From positions 1 to 6,835 of the forward strand of contig JALVZP010000282.1 in assembly GCA_027037575.1 (NCBI GenBank): a DNA stretch of 6,835 nucleotides. The letters are read 5' to 3'. Below are positions 1-5,150 of this stretch, piece after piece. The translations under genes and the position numbers were made by a program. The stretch is from Desulfobacterales bacterium. Its GTDB lineage: Bacteria > Desulfobacterota > DSM-4660 > Desulfatiglandales > JALVZP01. Each line of letters opens with the position of its first letter. Position 1 is the stretch's first letter. The notes beneath the pieces were generated by a model, which was not told the DNA's origin, searched no databases, and saw only the letters and a program-made list of their open reading frames with translations.

Positions 1-67
1 TCCTTTTTTGGGGGAGGCCATGATTGATCTTAGATCCTGATACGCCCATACAGACCCAAACTTTAAA
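1..67. other. Left-edge intergenic stretch, no supported gene
   Basis: This short stretch lies downstream of the Met/His-rich protein gene. It contains a small dyad, GATCT-T-AGATC, at 26-36. It has no hairpin followed by a T-run on the minus strand, so no intrinsic terminator is visible for that gene. On the plus strand an open frame ends with the residues PFLGEAMIDLRS and a stop at 39-41. On the minus strand an ATG at 21 opens a frame (MASPKKG) that runs off the window. Either could be the edge of a neighbouring gene, but too little is present to decide. Confidence 0.3.
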
Positions 68-649
68 TTACCACCATTTTTTCATATGCTTCATCCTGCG
101 TTTCTTTTCCATTTCCATATGCCTCATCCCACGTTCCTTTTTCATCTGCTTCATGTGCTCCATGTGACCCATTCCTCTCTCATGTTGCTGCATATACTTC
201 ATACATTCCTCCTGTTTGCCCCAGTAGGGATGGCCATTTTTCTTTCTCAGCTTGATTTCCTGGCCAGAAGCCCTTTTTATGGTCTCAGGAATTACGAAAT
301 CACCATTTGTTTTGTAACCATTAACTTCCACTGTTTCCCCTTCCTTCAGCTCATAACCCTTATTCTTCCAGTAAGACCATGGCCCGAGTCTGAGGGTATA
401 GCTTTTTCCATCCTTGGTCTTGAGTGTTGCCTTTGGAAAATCCACAGATTCTATTTTACCATTTAACTTGACAGGCTCCATAGAAGAAACATTGTAGGGG
501 CACTTTTTGTGATGAGACCAACCATACTGACCTTCTGGTTCCGATCCCTTAGTCCCCTGCTGTGGCTGAGCCAAAAGATTGGCTCCCAGGCCAAAAATCA
601 CCATGGTAATAAGTGCTATTACGGCCCTAAACATTTTTTTTCTTTTCAT
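68..649 (-). CDS. Secreted protein with OB-like core and Met/His-rich metal-binding tail
   Basis: This 193-residue protein is probably exported to the periplasm. Residues 1-27 form a signal peptide: a basic MKRKK start, a hydrophobic stretch and a cleavage site after LLA. Residues 60-140 form a compact beta-rich module (KLNGKIESVDFP, TKDGKSYTLRLGPW, GETVEVNGY) of the small OB-fold-like type common in anaerobes. The tail, residues 147-193, has 11 Met and 5 His, with four HM pairs (162-163, 165-166, 177-178, 188-189) among many Lys and Arg. Such tails typically bind Cu(I), Ag(I) or Zn(II). Two Cys (50, 149) flank the core. The start is fixed by AAGGAGG at 656-662, and a sigma-54 promoter lies just upstream. 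By context it resembles ZraP in role (a periplasmic metal-stress protein under sigma-54 control), but it is not a sequence homologue that I can recognise. The metal is inferred from the tail composition and the adjacent copper-ATPase remnant. Confidence 0.8.
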   Translation of the reverse strand: MKRKKMFRAVIALITMVIFGLGANLLAQPQQGTKGSEPEGQYGWSHHKKCPYNVSSMEPVKLNGKIESVDFPKATLKTKDGKSYTLRLGPWSYWKNKGYELKEGETVEVNGYKTNGDFVIPETIKRASGQEIKLRKKNGHPYWGKQEECMKYMQQHERGMGHMEHMKQMKKERGMRHMEMEKKRRMKHMKKWW

Positions 650-655
650 AACAAA

Positions 656-662
656 CCTCCTT
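656..662 (-). promoter_or_regulatory. Strong ribosome binding site of the Met/His-rich protein gene
   Basis: The minus strand reads AAGGAGG, ending 6 nt before the ATG at 649. It fixes the start of the 193-residue protein and sits inside the roughly 30-nt leader predicted from the sigma-54 promoter. Confidence 0.8.
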
Positions 663-690
663 GTTTAATTTTTTTGTTACTATTAATTAA

Positions 691-706
691 AGCAATAAGT
701 ATGCCA
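691..706 (-). promoter_or_regulatory. Sigma-54 (-24/-12) promoter of the Met/His-rich protein gene
   Basis: The minus strand reads TGGCATACTTATTGCT, which fits the sigma-54 consensus TGGCAYRNNNNTTGCW at every defined position. The predicted transcription start is near 680, giving a leader of about 30 nt with a good ribosome site before the ATG at 649. Sigma-54 promoters need an AAA+ activator bound upstream, and a fitting pair of dyads lies at 757-794. Confidence 0.85.
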
Positions 707-756
707 GAGCCTTTTTATTGTCCCTGTTGGTGATTTTTAAGGAAGAGAAACCTTTT

Positions 757-794
757 CTCGACCAGATCGTCGAAGCATCGACAAAAATGTCGAG
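757..794. promoter_or_regulatory. Tandem dyad, probable activator binding site for the sigma-54 promoter
   Basis: Two copies of the palindrome TCGAC-N6-GTCGA sit at 758-773 and 778-793, separated by four bases (AGCA), so their centres are 20 bp apart, close to two helical turns. An extra C at 757 and G at 794 extend the outer half-sites to CTCGAC and GTCGAG. The centres are about 85 and 105 bp upstream of the transcription start predicted from the sigma-54 element at 691-706. This is the usual place and layout for two dimers of an NtrC-family activator. The binding protein is unknown. No T-run follows on the minus strand, so the site does not look like a terminator. Confidence 0.7.
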
Positions 795-856
795 CTTTTA
801 AATTGTGCAGCATCTTTTTTTATTTCCGGGAAAAATTCTCTGCTTAGCTCTAAAAA

Positions 857-1305
857 TCATATTGACACCTTGAATCGCCTGAGCCTTAGAGAATTTCCCA
901 CTACTGTGACGGAGCTGAAACTCATGGCTGCCGCAGCTATGGGCACATCTAAGGAATTGTATACAAAGGCAAAGAACAGATTTTAGATTTTGAAAGAATG
1001 GCCATCCTGTCTACAAAACCACAGGATTGGCCAAAATCAGCTCTATCCACCCATAGGTTCTTGCTGAGGCAAACCTTTCTAAGAAACCGCCAGGGAAAAA
1101 GACAAATCTCATGGCAATGAACACAAGGGGAAGGGTAAAGAGTAATCGGCTCTAAGGCCATACCACATGTAGGACATGATCCTGGTCCTGCCTGACGGAT
1201 TTCAGGATGTGAACTGGGACCTGTCCTGTGTCTTCATACCGCAGACAGGATCCACAAATTCAACCGATGAAGGTGACCTGTCAGTTGGTGTTTATGCCCT
1301 TTCAT
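857..1305 (-). pseudogene. copA: Remnant of a copper-exporting P1B-type ATPase (CopA), catalytic core deleted
   Basis: No single frame is open, but ordered pieces of CopA can be read on the minus strand across three frames. Below AGGAGG at 1315-1320 an ATG at 1305 starts MKGHKH. After a frameshift comes the YHS-type motif VDPVCGMKT (about 1250-1224). Next is the heavy-metal-binding motif HPEIRQAGPGSCPTCGMALEPIT (about 1210-1140). After another frameshift and the loss of roughly 30 codons come the first membrane helices (TLPLVFIAMRFVFFPGGFLE, ASARTYGWIELILANPVVL), a TAG stop where the family normally has Trp, then TGWPFFQNL. The frame then jumps straight to the last membrane segments ([35 protein letters not shown]) and a TGA at 857-859. 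The transmembrane CPC motif, actuator domain, DKTGT phosphorylation domain and nucleotide domain are absent, so no transport is possible. The family is normally about 750-800 residues; only about 450 bp remain. It starts 31 nt after the DUF3034-like gene, so the two were probably one operon. Confidence 0.85.
978..991. repeat. 7-bp tandem duplication at the copA deletion junction
   Basis: AGATTTT occurs twice in direct tandem (978-984 and 985-991). On the minus strand it lies inside what would be the CopA motif QNLFFAF, splitting it into QNL and LFFAF and shifting the frame. Removing one copy restores [12 protein letters not shown]. It marks the point where the N-terminal half (ending WPFF) meets the C-terminal membrane segment. 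Confidence 0.6.
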
Positions 1306-1314
1306 AGATTTCAT

Positions 1315-1320
1315 CCTCCT
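1315..1320 (-). promoter_or_regulatory. Ribosome binding site of the copA remnant
   Basis: The minus strand has AGGAGG nine nt before the ATG at 1305. An ATG directly abutting the site, at 1314, is too close to be preferred. Survival of a strong translation signal on a broken gene suggests fairly recent decay. Confidence 0.55.
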
Positions 1321-1335
1321 TTTTACTAAAATTTA

Positions 1336-2244
1336 TCAAAATTCCCATTTGATCTTTAGACCAAAGGCATCATCTTCTCCATGATTCAGTATTTGTCCCA
1401 GACTAAAATATCCCCCTGATACGGTCAGATGGTCATTAAAGATGTATGCAAATACAAAGGACCACCAATCACTTTCACTTCCAACAAGCCCTGGTATCTC
1501 TTTATAGGTGCTTATCTTCTGACGATATTCTGCTCCCAGGGCAAGCTTATTTGTTACAAATATCACCACATTCCCTTCAAATCTTATACGTCTGTCATCT
1601 GTAAAACCAAGATATCCCATATGAGCAGCCTTGGTGCTTCGCAATCCCATATTGATCAGTACAGGGCGGGGCAAAAACTTCAACATCTTACTTGCATAGA
1701 GGGTATAATCAATGCCATCATTGTCTTTAATGCCTATATTCCTGAGAGTGCCAAACAGGTCATTATTGATCTTATTTATAGTATCATTATATTTGTAGTG
1801 AATTCCAAAAGTTATGGCTGGCATCCAGGATTTATTGAATTCACCCTCTCTTATCAGTGCCAACCGAACATTAAAGTTGTGTAAATAAACAGTATCGTCA
1901 CGAATCCTGATGCCAGTGGCGGACTGGATATCACTTTTCAGGCCTGAAAGATAAAGGGCACCAAAGCCGTATCCCAATTCCAACCTGTTCCATAATGTTT
2001 CTGTAAAGGTATTCACTATGAGGTAATCCCCTCCAGTTGTAAAAACGGCTCCTGTACCAATGCTGGGCCTTCCGATTATCCTGTCTTCTGGTGCGGGATT
2101 GGTCAAATAGGCAGTATAGGTTATGGCTATCCCACCATACCCTTCTATTCCGTGCAGGGGTAATGGCGGGCCTGCCTTGGCAGTAGAAACACTCAATAAA
2201 AGGATAAAAATACCAAGTTGAAATAAAAGATTTTTCTTTTTCAT
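1336..2244 (-). CDS. DUF3034-like outer-membrane beta-barrel protein
   Basis: This protein has 302 residues from the chosen start. A signal peptide spans residues 1-24 (MKKKN, hydrophobic core, cleavage after AKA). The mature part has short alternating beta strands with many aromatic residues and ends in KIKWEF, a terminal Phe typical of outer-membrane barrels. The layout matches what I recall of the DUF3034 family: an LHGIEGYGG start, NRLELGYG, a SWMPAITFGIHYK segment, GIDYTLYASK, LRSTKAAHMGYLGF, LALGAEYRQK, and a final HLTVSGGYFSLG strand. The family's function is unknown. The reading frame extends to an ATG at 2289, but the ATG at 2244 is better. It has AAAAGGAGG five nt upstream, begins the signal peptide, and lies downstream of a sigma-54 promoter that overlaps the longer start. 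The gene is followed 31 nt later by the copA remnant, so a role in envelope metal stress is plausible but inferred. Confidence 0.8.
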   Translation of the reverse strand: MKKKNLLFQLGIFILLLSVSTAKAGPPLPLHGIEGYGGIAITYTAYLTNPAPEDRIIGRPSIGTGAVFTTGGDYLIVNTFTETLWNRLELGYGFGALYLSGLKSDIQSATGIRIRDDTVYLHNFNVRLALIREGEFNKSWMPAITFGIHYKYNDTINKINNDLFGTLRNIGIKDNDGIDYTLYASKMLKFLPRPVLINMGLRSTKAAHMGYLGFTDDRRIRFEGNVVIFVTNKLALGAEYRQKISTYKEIPGLVGSESDWWSFVFAYIFNDHLTVSGGYFSLGQILNHGEDDAFGLKIKWEF

Positions 2245-2249
2245 AAGAT

Positions 2250-2258
2250 CCTCCTTTT
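2250..2258 (-). promoter_or_regulatory. Ribosome binding site that decides the DUF3034-like start
   Basis: The minus strand reads AAAAGGAGG, ending five nt before the ATG at 2244. The upstream in-frame ATG at 2289 has no such site. This selects the shorter start, which also places the signal peptide at the very N-terminus. Confidence 0.85.
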
Positions 2259-2277
2259 GTGCTTTATCATCATTTGA

Positions 2278-2293
2278 AGCAAAAAACATACCA
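2278..2293 (-). promoter_or_regulatory. Sigma-54 (-24/-12) promoter of the DUF3034-like gene and former copA operon
   Basis: The minus strand reads TGGTATGTTTTTTGCT. It matches the sigma-54 consensus TGGCAYRNNNNTTGCW except for T in place of C at the fourth position. The GG and GC doublets have the required spacing. The predicted start of transcription is near 2267, leaving a leader of about 23 nt with the ribosome site at 2250-2258. The geometry relative to the start codon is close to that of the promoter at 691-706. No copy of the TCGAC-N6-GTCGA dyad is seen upstream of this one. Confidence 0.7.
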
Positions 2294-2362
2294 TGGAGTA
2301 TTTTTTCTTTTAATCAGTTAAGTTGCTGAAAAAGTAAGATGAGGAAATTAGGGAGGTCAAGC

Positions 2363-2384
2363 TGCTTATTATTTGCTTATTATT
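2363..2384. repeat. Two tandem copies of an 11-bp repeat at the end of the kinase gene
   Basis: TGCTTATTATT occurs at 2363-2373 and again at 2374-2384. The second copy overlaps the kinase stop codon at 2380-2382. The repeat sits about 85-115 bp upstream of the predicted DUF3034 transcription start, where an activator site would be expected, but it is low in complexity and not a dyad. Replication slippage explains it equally well. Confidence 0.4.
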
Positions 2385-3396
2385 TTATTGGCAACTCTAT
2401 CACAAAGGTGGTTCCTGGCTCTCCATTGTTTGGGTAAAATGATATCTTCCCACCATGGGCCTCTATTATCTTCTTGGATATTGCCAGACCAAGGCCTGTG
2501 CCTTCTTCTTTGGTGGTAAAAAATGTTTTAAATATTAGCTCCTTTTGATCATCCCTTATGCCTGGCCCATGATCTTTTATTTTTATTACTACATTCCCCT
2601 TCCTTTTTTCCGTTGAAATTACAACAGAATCATCTGTGGGTGAGGCCTGAATGGCATTTGTGATCACATTAAGTAAAGCTCTCTTTAGCTTTTCTTCATC
2701 TGCCATGATATTGGATAATTCAGGAGAAAGATTTAATATGATCCTGACCTTAGATCTATTTGCTATTTCCTGAATAGACTCATTTATAACTTCTATTAAC
2801 CTATTTATGTTTACTTCAGATTTATTGATATTAATAGACTTGCTAAACTCCAACATGTTCCTTACCATCTTTTCAAGCCTTGATACCTCTTCAATTACAA
2901 TATCCAGTTTCTTTTTGGCCGGATCATCCTCAGGAATCTTTCTTGCTACCTGAGTTACAAATCCTCCTATGCTCATAAGTGGGGTCTTCATATCATGTGC
3001 AATCTCTGATACAGTCTTACCAATAGCTGCTAATCTCTGTTGTTCTAATAGTTGTCTGTTATATTCTCTTTCTCGATCTATAAGTATGCCAAGCAAAACA
3101 GCAATAGTGATGGACATTAGAACTTCCAGTATCTCATCTAGATCCTTCTGAGAAAAATTATTCCAGCTTATGTTAGATATAAGATGTGGCATATAGAGAA
3201 ATAGCATTATAATACAGGCGACAATGCTCCCCTTGAGTCCAAACCAAAATCCACTCAATATCATCGGGAGATAGAAAAAAAAGAGGAAAAATATGTGTTC
3301 ATGCCCTTTGAAAAAATGATGTGATAAGGCAATAACAATAAATAGTAATCCAATCAGTATTATCTTAAATATGTCTTTTTTTGATGGTAGCTGCAT
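2380..3396 (-). CDS. Membrane-bound sensor histidine kinase, orphan
   Basis: This 338-residue kinase belongs to a two-component system. Residues 11-107 form about four membrane helices (near 11-29, 34-50, 52-72 and 90-107) with only very short outside loops and no periplasmic sensor domain, so it probably senses within or close to the membrane. A short coiled linker (108-125) leads to the dimerisation domain with the H-box EIAHDMKTPL, phospho-acceptor His134. The catalytic domain has the N-box (RALLNVITNAIQA, 239-251), G1 (DHGPGI, 275-280), F-box (FKTFFTT, 289-295) and G2 (GTGLGLAIS, 299-307), all intact. The H-box and its surroundings resemble ZraS/AtoS/NtrB-type kinases, which usually pair with sigma-54 activators. 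No response regulator lies on either side. It sits directly upstream of a sigma-54-dependent gene, so control of that locus is a reasonable inference. The ribosome site is weak, making the exact start slightly uncertain. Confidence 0.88.
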   Translation of the reverse strand: MQLPSKKDIFKIILIGLLFIVIALSHHFFKGHEHIFFLFFFYLPMILSGFWFGLKGSIVACIIMLFLYMPHLISNISWNNFSQKDLDEILEVLMSITIAVLLGILIDREREYNRQLLEQQRLAAIGKTVSEIAHDMKTPLMSIGGFVTQVARKIPEDDPAKKKLDIVIEEVSRLEKMVRNMLEFSKSININKSEVNINRLIEVINESIQEIANRSKVRIILNLSPELSNIMADEEKLKRALLNVITNAIQASPTDDSVVISTEKRKGNVVIKIKDHGPGIRDDQKELIFKTFFTTKEEGTGLGLAISKKIIEAHGGKISFYPNNGEPGTTFVIELPIK

Positions 3397-3429
3397 ATTT
3401 TACTAATCTATGTTTTTTAACAATCTTTT

Positions 3430-3457
3430 TTTATCATGCTTGCTGGAATCTTGTCAA
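3430..3457 (-). promoter_or_regulatory. Possible sigma-70 promoter of the kinase gene
   Basis: The minus strand has a perfect -35 TTGACA (3452-3457), a 16-bp spacer and a -10-like GATAAA (3430-3435), about 33 bp upstream of the kinase ATG. The -10 matches four of six consensus bases. The position is right for constitutive low-level expression of a sensor, but AT-rich DNA gives many chance matches. Confidence 0.4.
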
Positions 3458-3464
3458 AGATACA

Positions 3465-3688
3465 ATGAAACTTATTAGAAAAGACAGCTATTGACATTAA
3501 CAAACATAGAATTACCCCTGAAGATCTTAGTTTGATCCATTACTTGATGCCTTGCAGGATATAAATGCTATTATAGTGCTAAGATTATAGAGTTTGGGAT
3601 GAAGCCTGCTAAAAAAAAGCTTTAAGGAAGTCTTTTTAAAGAGTTAAATGATTTTGAAATGGAATTTAAATTAGAGCAGGATTTTTAA
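3465..3688 (+). pseudogene. Possible decayed small gene, family not established
   Basis: On the plus strand, fragments in different frames can be joined into one protein-like string: MKLIRKDSY, then DINKHRITPEDLS, FDPLLDALQDINAIIVLRL, KIIEFGMKPAKKKL and LFKELNDFEMEFKLEQDF with a stop at 3686-3688. Three or more frameshifts or stops separate them. The DINAIIVLR segment followed by a basic KPAKKKL segment faintly recalls the C-terminal half of small cofactor-binding (NifX-like) domains, but this is only an impression. The 3' end overlaps the end of the ABC ATPase gene on the opposite strand. The stretch may simply be AT-rich spacer that reads well by chance. Apart from the kinase promoter and the operon terminator, I see nothing else in 3397-3670. 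Confidence 0.2.
3611..3641 (-). terminator. Weak intrinsic terminator after the transporter operon
   Basis: On the minus strand CTTTAA (3641-3636) pairs with TTAAAG (3625-3620) across a 10-base loop, then comes an 8-base T-run (3618-3611). It lies about 30 nt after the ATPase stop codon. The stem is short and AU-rich, so termination may be leaky and could let transcripts continue towards the kinase gene. Confidence 0.4.
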
Positions 3689-4384
3689 GTTAACAAGTTG
3701 CCTTTTTACTTCAGATGCAAAGCCATCTATTTCTTCATGAAAAAGTTTCTTTAATGTCCCATTAAACTTTATCCTTCCTGATTCAATTATAAATAGATGT
3801 TCTGCAAGTTTTAATGCTTCAATAGGATCATGTGTTACATGGATTACTGTAAGATGAAATTTCTTCTGTGCGTATTTTAAGAAATCAAGAATATTCATTT
3901 TTAAATGAAAATCAAGGCCAGTAAGTGGTTCATCTATAAGTAATATCTTTGGTCTTGCAAGAATTGATCGTGCAAGAACGACCCTCTGTTTTTCTCCTTG
4001 ACTTAGCTTATTTGGCATCCTATCTAAGAGACTTTGCAGCCTAAATTCTTTAACTATTTTCCTTAAAAATTCCTCATCAATTTGTTTTTTTTGACAAATA
4101 AATGGATAAAGAAGCTGCTCTTTTACACTTAAATGAGGAAATATTCCAAGATTTTGTGGAAGATATACAATCCTTCTCTCTTCAGGAGGAAGCATAGAAA
4201 TATCCTTTCCATTAAGTAAAATTTCTCCATTATCTGGCATCTCAAATCCTGCTATTATCTTTAATATTAAGCTCTTTCCAGAACCACTTGGTCCTAAAAG
4301 AAAATTATAGCTTAGATCAGATATCTCAAAGGAGATATCTAATGAAAAATCTTTAAACTTCTTTTTTAGACTGACCTTTAGCAT
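3671..4384 (-). CDS. wtpC: ABC transporter ATPase, molybdate/tungstate type
   Basis: This 237-residue ATPase (from the chosen start) powers oxyanion import. It has Walker A GPSGSGKS (31-38), Q-loop PQN (Gln77), signature LSQGE (127-131), Walker B ILLIDE (147-152), D-loop around 158, and the switch His185 in VTHD. All are intact, so it should be active. Its closest match in layout is ModC/WtpC/TupC (short GFEMPDNGEILLNGKDI and LPPEERRI segments). It lacks the C-terminal TOBE domain of classical ModC and is therefore shorter than the usual 340-360 residues. An upstream in-frame ATG at 4411 exists, but the start at 4384 (MLKVSLKKKF) begins where the ABC domain begins. The 5' end overlaps the permease gene by about 32 nt, which implies translational coupling. 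Molybdate versus tungstate cannot be decided from this sequence, so the symbol is tentative. Confidence 0.82.
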   Translation of the reverse strand: MLKVSLKKKFKDFSLDISFEISDLSYNFLLGPSGSGKSLILKIIAGFEMPDNGEILLNGKDISMLPPEERRIVYLPQNLGIFPHLSVKEQLLYPFICQKKQIDEEFLRKIVKEFRLQSLLDRMPNKLSQGEKQRVVLARSILARPKILLIDEPLTGLDFHLKMNILDFLKYAQKKFHLTVIHVTHDPIEALKLAEHLFIIESGRIKFNGTLKKLFHEEIDGFASEVKRQLVNLKILL

Positions 4385-5150
4385 ATCTCTTTGTAAAGTA
4401 GAATAAAGCAAGGAAGATTCCTGTTGTAATCACTATTACTATGGCAGTAACAGGTCGGGCCATATTTAGTCCATATTCCTCAAATCTTTCATACATAAGG
4501 ATTGAGGCAGTCTTTGGGTAATATGCAATGATAAGAAGTGCTCCAACTTCACTCATACTCCTTGCAAATGCCAAAACAGCCCCTCTTAATATGGCTGGAA
4601 ATGCAAGGGGAAATGTGATGTGCCAAAATGTATAATTCATAGACGCACCAAGACTTCTGGATACCATTTCAAGCTCTTTATCTACATTACTAAATCCAAT
4701 AACAGAGGAGCTTATAATAAAAGAGAGGCTTACAAATAGCATGGCAATGATAATTCCATAAACTGTATCTACAAAACTAATATGAAATAAGGAAAAAAAT
4801 CTTCCAATAGCACTTTTTGGATTAAAAAGGGAAAGGAGTGCAATTCCAACGGCAACATGAGGTATAGCAACAGGAAGATTTATAATGCTTTCTAATATTC
4901 CTTTTCCTCTAAATTGAGACCTACTTAAGACATAAGAAAATGGAATTCCTACTATGCATCCAATAATTGTTGCCCATGCCGAGGCCCAGATAGATATAAA
5001 TATGGACTCCCATACAGACCTATCCCTTAAGGTATTTATAAGATTTTCTGAGGATACTTTAATAAAAATATGAAAAATAGGAGCAATAATAAATAAAATG
5101 ACAATAATTAAGATAAAAATGGCTGTTTTTAAGATAAAATCTTTTTCCAT
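4353..5150 (-). CDS. wtpB: ABC transporter permease, molybdate/tungstate type
   Basis: This 265-residue inner-membrane permease has about six helices (near 10-30, 48-75, 95-110, 128-150, 185-212 and 233-253). The LPVAIPHVAVGIALL stretch (92-106) is the conserved membrane motif of ModB/WtpB permeases. The cytoplasmic coupling loop (EAA region, about 160-184) reads VSRSLGASMNYTFWHITFPL, with the expected Gly and closing FPL. The following FARSMSEVGALLIIAYYPKTASILMYERF closely follows the WtpB pattern as I recall it, slightly favouring WtpB over ModB or TupB. The gene's ATG overlaps the stop of the preceding regulator gene (TAATG), and its 3' end overlaps the ATPase gene. No periplasmic binding protein is encoded next to it, which is unusual for an importer. 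Confidence 0.82.
   Translation of the reverse strand: MEKDFILKTAIFILIIVILFIIAPIFHIFIKVSSENLINTLRDRSVWESIFISIWASAWATIIGCIVGIPFSYVLSRSQFRGKGILESIINLPVAIPHVAVGIALLSLFNPKSAIGRFFSLFHISFVDTVYGIIIAMLFVSLSFIISSSVIGFSNVDKELEMVSRSLGASMNYTFWHITFPLAFPAILRGAVLAFARSMSEVGALLIIAYYPKTASILMYERFEEYGLNMARPVTAIVIVITTGIFLALFYFTKRYAKGQSKKEV

Noticed and set aside
86..466. Open frame on the plus strand opposite the Met/His-rich protein
   Set aside because: It is antisense to a gene with a signal peptide, ribosome site and promoter. Its Phe/His/Leu-rich sequence is what the complement of a Met/Lys/His-rich tail gives.
823..833. Dyad TTTCC-G-GGAAA downstream of the copA remnant
   Set aside because: It is only five base pairs, has no T-run on the transcribed strand and does not resemble the TCGAC dyads nearby, so it gives too little support for a terminator or operator.
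1000..1032. Hairpin GGCCATCCTGT / ACAGGATTGGCC
   Set aside because: It falls in the coding remnant for NPVVL*TGWPFF. The symmetry comes from codons of this CopA segment and no T-run follows, so it is neither a terminator nor an operator.
949..1161. Apparent 70-residue protein starting MALEPIT on the minus strand
   Set aside because: Its first residues are the end of the CopA heavy-metal-binding motif (CGMALEP) and the rest is CopA read out of frame, so it is part of the pseudogene, not a small gene.
1429..1884. 151-residue open frame on the plus strand
   Set aside because: It lies entirely antisense to the DUF3034-like barrel gene and has no ribosome site or recognisable domain.
2245..2289. 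Longer start of the DUF3034-like protein at 2289
   Set aside because: It would begin inside the sigma-54 element and upstream of the predicted transcript start, and it buries the signal peptide. The ATG at 2244 has a strong ribosome site.
3570..3590. Direct repeat ATTATAG with 14-bp period
   Set aside because: It is short and AT-rich in an AT-rich spacer; there are only two units and no link to a promoter or gene start.
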